The notes under the pieces were generated by a model. It worked only from the letters and a program-made list of their open reading frames with translations, had not been told where the DNA came from and made no database searches. A DNA stretch of 64,000 bases from Branchiostoma floridae (Eukaryota; Chordata; Leptocardii; Amphioxiformes; Branchiostomatidae), in NCBI RefSeq assembly GCF_000003815.2, contig NC_049992.1, positions 12,060,131-12,124,130 on the forward strand. The letters run 5' to 3'. The position numbers and the translations under genes are program-made. Of the stretch, positions 59,401-64,000 are shown piece after piece (positions within the stretch are counted from its first letter, which is position 1; every line of letters starts with the position of its first letter).

Positions 59401-62400
59401 CCTGCTATGGAGATGAAACATAATAGTTTGAATGTGTTGTTGGACCGCACCATTTGGAGAAAGATTGCCCACCGAGTCAACCAATACAACAGTGTTGCGA
59501 GAGGGGGTAAGGTAAGGTTGTTTGAAAAGCACACATACTTCCATGTGTTCAGGGTCCTTCTGTACAGCTGCCTCAAACAACAGCACAGCATTGGCCAGGT
59601 CACCCTGCTTCAGCCTCTCCATGCCCTCCTTAAAGGCATCGGGATGGTCCTTCAGGGGGTTGTCCTCCTCAAATGTGTACTCCTGAAAAACAGTACTTAT
59701 TCGTTAAAAGGGTTGTGCACCATGCTTATCTAAACTGCTCTTGAGCTCTTATTGAAGGTAGGTAGGTAAAGGAAAAGGTAGTCCCATAGCCTTTGAGGCT
59801 GTAGGGGCAGTTGGTTGTTATACGCTGTGTCTAGGGCATGGTATCGGGAGGCAGAGCACTCCCCTACCCTCCCACTGCCTTTTACGTCCCCAACCAAAGT
59901 CAGGTAACCATTTTTACACCTGGTTAGCGTGAGGAAAATCTTGCAAAGTGCCTTTTCCAAAGGATAGCATGACAGGAAGGGACCCTGCAGTTACGTCACA
60001 CAGCCCCACTGTTACTACTCATACTGTCACCTTTGTACTAAAAAAAGTAACTGCTTCACACCACTCACCTTGTTAGTGTCTACAACATTGTCAAAGTCTG
60101 ACAGCCAGGGATGGGCGGAGTCCTGCTGTGCTAACTGGTCCCACTCCTCTTGTAACTTGTCCCAGAAGTCACTACCAGCCTGGTGGGAAAACACAGAGAA
60201 AACATGTAAGAATGAATCATCATCAATTATAAGGATTGAATTGACTTTTGAAAAGATTTTCTTTGAAAAGGTTGAATACAGTACATGCACTTTCACCAAA
60301 AAACATCAATGTCACTGAAAGTACAAAAATACATGACTTTTCAGAAGCAAAATACAATGTACAATGTCATTTTTTTTTTACATGTAGCTGCCCTTTAGAC
60401 ATTAGGAACTACTGTAACACACATACTTCAAATCACTCTACTGTATAGCTGTACAATATTGCTGTTTTAACATTCCTATGAACTCATCAACTCATCATCT
60501 TTTACTTCAAAATGCCCTGAACATGGAGAGCCGGCAGACTCAAGTCCATCAATAATGGACAAACAGAGAACTCTGGTCACCTCTAACTGTTGTCTGGCTT
60601 CATCAGTGTCAAAGTTCAACACATCTGGTTCCTGTTGGAACTGTCTAACCCACTCCTCCTCTTCTGCTTCTGCTCCTCGCTGCCAACCCTGGGGAGGGGG
60701 GCAAAATTGATCAATGAAGAAGTTTGCGAGAGAAAGGAGATGATGACATAAACTTTGGGGAGGGGGCAAAGAACTGTCACTGGGGAAAACTTGTGGGGAG
60801 GGGAGGGGAGATATTGTCATATCTTGCTTTGTGGACAACCTCACTCAAAAGTAACATTACATGTATTACAGGAGCAAGAGGTGGCACTGCAAGTTTGAGA
60901 ATAACCGCAGACAAACTAAAACTTACGTCACTGCATTAAATAGTGGTAGCACAGAACATTGATCATGCACATATATACCTGTTCTCTAGCAAACTGTTCT
61001 GTCCACTTTTCAGCTTCCCTGTCTGCTGTCTGGTCTATAACCTGGTTCCCCTCTATTGTCACATCCCCCTCGCCTATCTTCTTCACAAACTTCATGAACT
61101 AAACACAGACAGAATAGAACAGATCCCGTCAGCAAATGCCAAAGACACATTTAGTAAAATTAGCACCATATTTTCTCACTTGAAAGAGACAATTGGCAAG
61201 CAATTTTCCTTTCAAATACACTTTGAATCATGATTTTTCTCTGAAGGTAATTTTCCTTTTTCTTTCAATAATGTAGGGTGGTGTAAAATCAACTTTCTCT
61301 TTACAATTTGGGTATCTATATGTTCAGGAATTTCCCAGTTTTGGCTTATTACAACGGTTTAACAAAGCAAAAGTGTCAACTTTCAAAATCAATTGTATTA
61401 TAAAAGACAGTGATTGCTGATACTGTTCGATATCTATGGAGTCAGTGTCACTATGAAGAGAAGAGAGCAGACCTTGTCTACAGACATTGGGAAGGCAAAA
61501 TCCTCTGTCTGTAAGATAAACAACACGCTGTACTCACTTTCTTTCAATCTCATTCATTAACTTTGGTTTCTAGAATATTTTTAATTTCCTACAAGAAAGG
61601 TTTGCAAAAAAAAGCATACACAAAGCAGCCCAATCTGTATCAGCCTATTGTTTCCATTATGTGATGTACAATATTTGTATGATGTTTGCAGTAAGTTGAA
61701 GCATTGTTTTTGCTTTTGTCATAAAATTTTCTTGCAGGAAAGCAAAAAGACTGAATACACGAGTTAATCTTTAGATTAGTTGAGCTTACACCACAGTGCA
61801 TTTTGAAAATTAAATGAAGAGAAGAAGGCTTACCTCAGAGTTTGTTAATTTCGGGTCATCTACCGACTGCAGGAGCTGATTGGCTGTTCTGGCAAGTTCG
61901 TTATCTTGGTCTGTAAACTCCTCAACCCTGCATGGCAGACGTGTACATTTGGAGAGTTAAGATCCGAATAAGCAAAAACAAAACTTGAAAAATTACCTGA
62001 AATGACCTCAAAACCAAATCTAACACTACTGTTTGTATGATGTTGTGGAATCAAATGCCCCACAATTGAGCTGTATAAGTATAAAAAGTTGTTTCAACTG
62101 TTTTTTTCCTCAATTTTGTCCACTTTTTACACAGTCCTAGATTGTAACAATCAATTACTAGTATATATATGTACCATTTTGTATCTGCTTCATCTTCTAA
62201 TTTGACAAATTCTTCTGTCCTGCAAAACAAAACATAATGTAAATTGATTAAGGTCACAAATACAAATACAAAAAAATTCATCCAAAAGGAAACAGAGACT
62301 GAGAGGTTTTTCGATCAATATTTAGATGGAAAAAAAGAAACATATCACCAACCAGGTTTTATCTTCTGCTTGTTCTAGATACTCATGGGCCCACTTGGCA

Positions 62401-62805
62401 TCAGCCTGTTCCAAGGGGAGGATATCTGGACCTAGCAATAAATCAGAAAAGTGGAGTTAAATTGTGTTGCAGTGTCCACAGCTATATCTTAAGGATCCAA
62501 AGACATTACGACAAGCTTCTGAGAGAAAACTACACTAGAGGGAATGGTGCAGTTCTTTCAAGATAAAACAATTGTCAAATAGCAAGAAGACTGACAGGTA
62601 ACATTGTGCAACAGATAAAAAAGGTAATTTGTAAGTTGTAAGTTAAAAGGAATTTTTATACATTCTACAGTCTCACCTGCATATCTACTGAGAGGATCGT
62701 CTACAAACTCCTTGGACCAGTCCGAGTCATTCAAGTCTGTTCCTTCCTTAGCAAGGTACTCATCCGCCCAGTTTGCAGCAGTGGCAAGGTCAGCTACATT
62801 GGGTG
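56490..62805 (-). CDS. PEX5: Peroxisomal PTS1 import receptor PEX5, C-terminal part (13 exons)
   Basis: The exons, in transcript order, are 62805-62677, 62431-62353, 62219-62175, 61927-61834, 61098-60979, 60688-60581, 60179-60069, 59682-59539, 59094-59024, 58568-58374, 57945-57777, 57378-57221 and 56700-56490 (about 544 residues; all phases agree). The first half carries several WxxxF/Y motifs (W-A-D-E-Y, W-S-K-E-F, W-A-H-E-Y, W-V-E-E-F, W-T-E-Q-F, W-V-R-Q-F) that bind PEX14 at the peroxisome membrane. The second half is the TPR array that binds the C-terminal SKL-type signal: [50 protein letters not shown] and [13 protein letters not shown]. The Asn residues that hold the cargo tail are present. 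The N-terminus, with the conserved ubiquitinated Cys, lies outside the window. Confidence 0.96.
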
Positions 62806-63024
62806 CTAGAAACAAAAAGATATCATCTACATGTATGAACAGAATTTGTATCATTAAACAGAAATAAGGGATACTACCAATATACCAATCACATAAAAAG
62901 TGAACAATGCAAGAACTCATTTTCAGTCCCTAATGAAAGATAGTGTATACAGCTGCTTGATTCATTTTGTATTGATATAATACAATTGTACAATTCTACG
63001 AGCTATATCTGAAGACCGTGGATT
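62806..63024 (-). other. PEX5 intron, proximal part
   Basis: The acceptor of the first visible PEX5 exon (TTCTAG) is at 62806. Further upstream exons should lie beyond the repeats or past the window edge. Nothing else is seen. Confidence 0.5.
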
Positions 63025-63120
63025 GATGAATTCCACAGCTGTGATATTCATCACTTAGATGATGAATTCCACAGCTGTGGTATTCATCAGATGATGAATT
63101 CCACAGCTGTGGAATTCATT
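63025..63120. repeat. Three palindromic copies of GATGAATTCCACAGCTGTGG-type unit
   Basis: Copies start at 63025, 63060 and 63092. Each is nearly self-complementary around CAGCTG, ending ATTCATC. The outer GATGAAT/ATTCATC words also occur in the 64-bp repeat that follows, suggesting a common origin. Confidence 0.8.
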
Positions 63121-63125
63121 AATAG

Positions 63126-64000
63126 TGCTGTGAGATTCATCGATCTACTGATAAATCCAACGCCACTTCCGTCCCTAATACTGGCGATCGGCCGTGAGAT
63201 TCATCGATCTACTGATGAACCCAACGCCACTTCCGTCCCTAATACCGGCGATCGGCCGTGAGATTCATCGATCTACTGATGAATCCAACACCACTTCCGT
63301 CCCTAATACTGGTGATCGGCCGTGAGATTCATCGATCTACTGATGAATCCAACGCCACTTCCGTCCCTAATACTGGCGATCGGCCGTGGGATTCATCGAT
63401 CTACTGATGAATCCAACGCCACTTCCGTCCCTAATACTGGCGATCGGCTGTGGGATTCATCGATCTACTGATGAATCCAACGCCACTTCCGTCCCTAATA
63501 CTGGCGATCGGCCGTGGGATTCATCGATCTACTGATGAATCCAACGCCACTTCCGTCCCTAATACTGGCGATCGGCCGTGGGATTCATCGATCTACTGAT
63601 GAATCCAACGCCACTTCCGTCCCTAATACTGGCGATCGGCCGTGGGATTCATCGATCTACTGATGAATCCAATGCCACTTCCGTCCCTAATACCGGCGAT
63701 CGGCCGTGGGATTCATCGATCTACAGATGAACCCAACGCCACTTCCGTCCCTTATACTGGCGATCGGCCGTGAGATTCATCGATCTACTGATGAATCCAA
63801 CGCCACTTCCGTCCCTAATACTGGCGATCGGCCGTGGGATTCATCGATCTACTGATGAATCCAATGCCACTTCCGTCCCTAATACCGGCGATCGGCCGTG
63901 GGATTCATCGATCTACTGATGAATCCAACGCCACTTCCGTCCCTTATACTGGCGATCGGCCGTGGGATTCATCGATCTACAGATGAACCCAACGCCACTC
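63126..64000. repeat. 64-bp minisatellite, at least 13 units, continuing past the window
   Basis: GATCGGC recurs at 63186 and then every 64 bp without a single indel (63250, 63314, 63378, 63442, 63506, 63570, 63634, 63698, 63762, 63826, 63890, 63954). Units differ by a few point variants (GTGAG or GTGGG, ACTGG or ACCGG, CTAATA or CTTATA, CCAACG or CCAATG). Each holds the inverted pair GGATTCATC/GATGAATCC. It lies in an intron of, or just upstream of, PEX5. Confidence 0.97.

Noticed and set aside
63126-64000. Hammerhead ribozyme in the 64-bp repeat (each unit has CTGATGA)
   Set aside because: The required GAAA core segment is missing after the second stem position and no matching cleavage-site stem could be drawn.
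63126-64000. CRISPR-like array
   Set aside because: Units are head-to-tail copies over their whole length with no unique spacers, and the genome is eukaryotic.

Overview
This is a compact, intron-rich metazoan genomic window. Its gene content is that of an invertebrate deuterostome: a single polyhomeotic (PHC) gene, a PEX5 gene that predates the vertebrate PEX5/PEX5L split, and a death-domain protein of a new-looking architecture. Many small non-autonomous DNA transposons lie in the introns. My best guess is an amphioxus (Branchiostoma); this is inference, not proof. No bacterial features (operons, ribosome binding sites, CRISPR) were seen. Runs of N at 35-793 and 4839-4938 are assembly gaps; the second is exactly 100 N and cuts into an exon.

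Region 1 (about 3.2-14.4 kb, + strand) is a tandem series of C2H2 zinc-finger terminal exons. Five single-exon cassettes (3218, gap/4939, 5809, 8584, 9690) each end in their own stop codon. A sixth cassette is split over three exons (12115-13319). All cassettes whose acceptor is visible enter in the same reading phase (two nucleotides complete a codon), and most begin with related sequence. This looks like a lola-type locus, in which one upstream promoter and N-terminal part (outside the window) is spliced to alternative zinc-finger ends. It is the best candidate for an undescribed system here.

Region 2 (16.9-22.1 kb, + strand) is a ten-exon gene. It encodes a helical N-terminal region of unknown family, a long coiled coil, a death domain and a repetitive Asp/Arg/Tyr tail.

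Region 3 (about 25.0-49.1 kb, - strand) is a complete polyhomeotic homologue of about 1,025 residues with the HD1 box, the FCS zinc finger and the C-terminal SAM domain. Its Pro/Gln-rich half is built from consecutive phase-0 exons, several of them duplicates of one another. A probable noncoding first exon lies near 49 kb.

Region 4 (50.1-55.5 kb) holds a small coiled-coil gene resembling human C3orf14/CEP15 (- strand). It is head to head with the mitochondrial ribosomal protein gene MRPL47 (+ strand). A LINE fragment lies between them.

Region 5 (56.5 kb to the right edge, - strand) is the C-terminal 13 exons of PEX5, the PTS1 import receptor, with its WxxxF/Y motifs and TPR array. Beyond the last visible exon lie palindromic short repeats and a 64-bp minisatellite that runs off the window.

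Transposons: four hAT-like elements with 8-bp target duplications (two exact at both ends and promoter-like or splice-relevant, one exact at 6.6 kb, one degenerate), a MITE with perfect 30-bp inverted ends, several foldback elements, a 162-bp tandem array, and two non-LTR retrotransposon remnants. One MITE inserted exactly at the 5' splice site of an MRPL47 exon and duplicated it. Another hAT element carries a promoter-like motif cluster. PHC, MRPL47 and PEX5 as neighbours match the human linkages PHC1-PEX5 (12p13) and PHC3-MRPL47-PEX5L (3q26).
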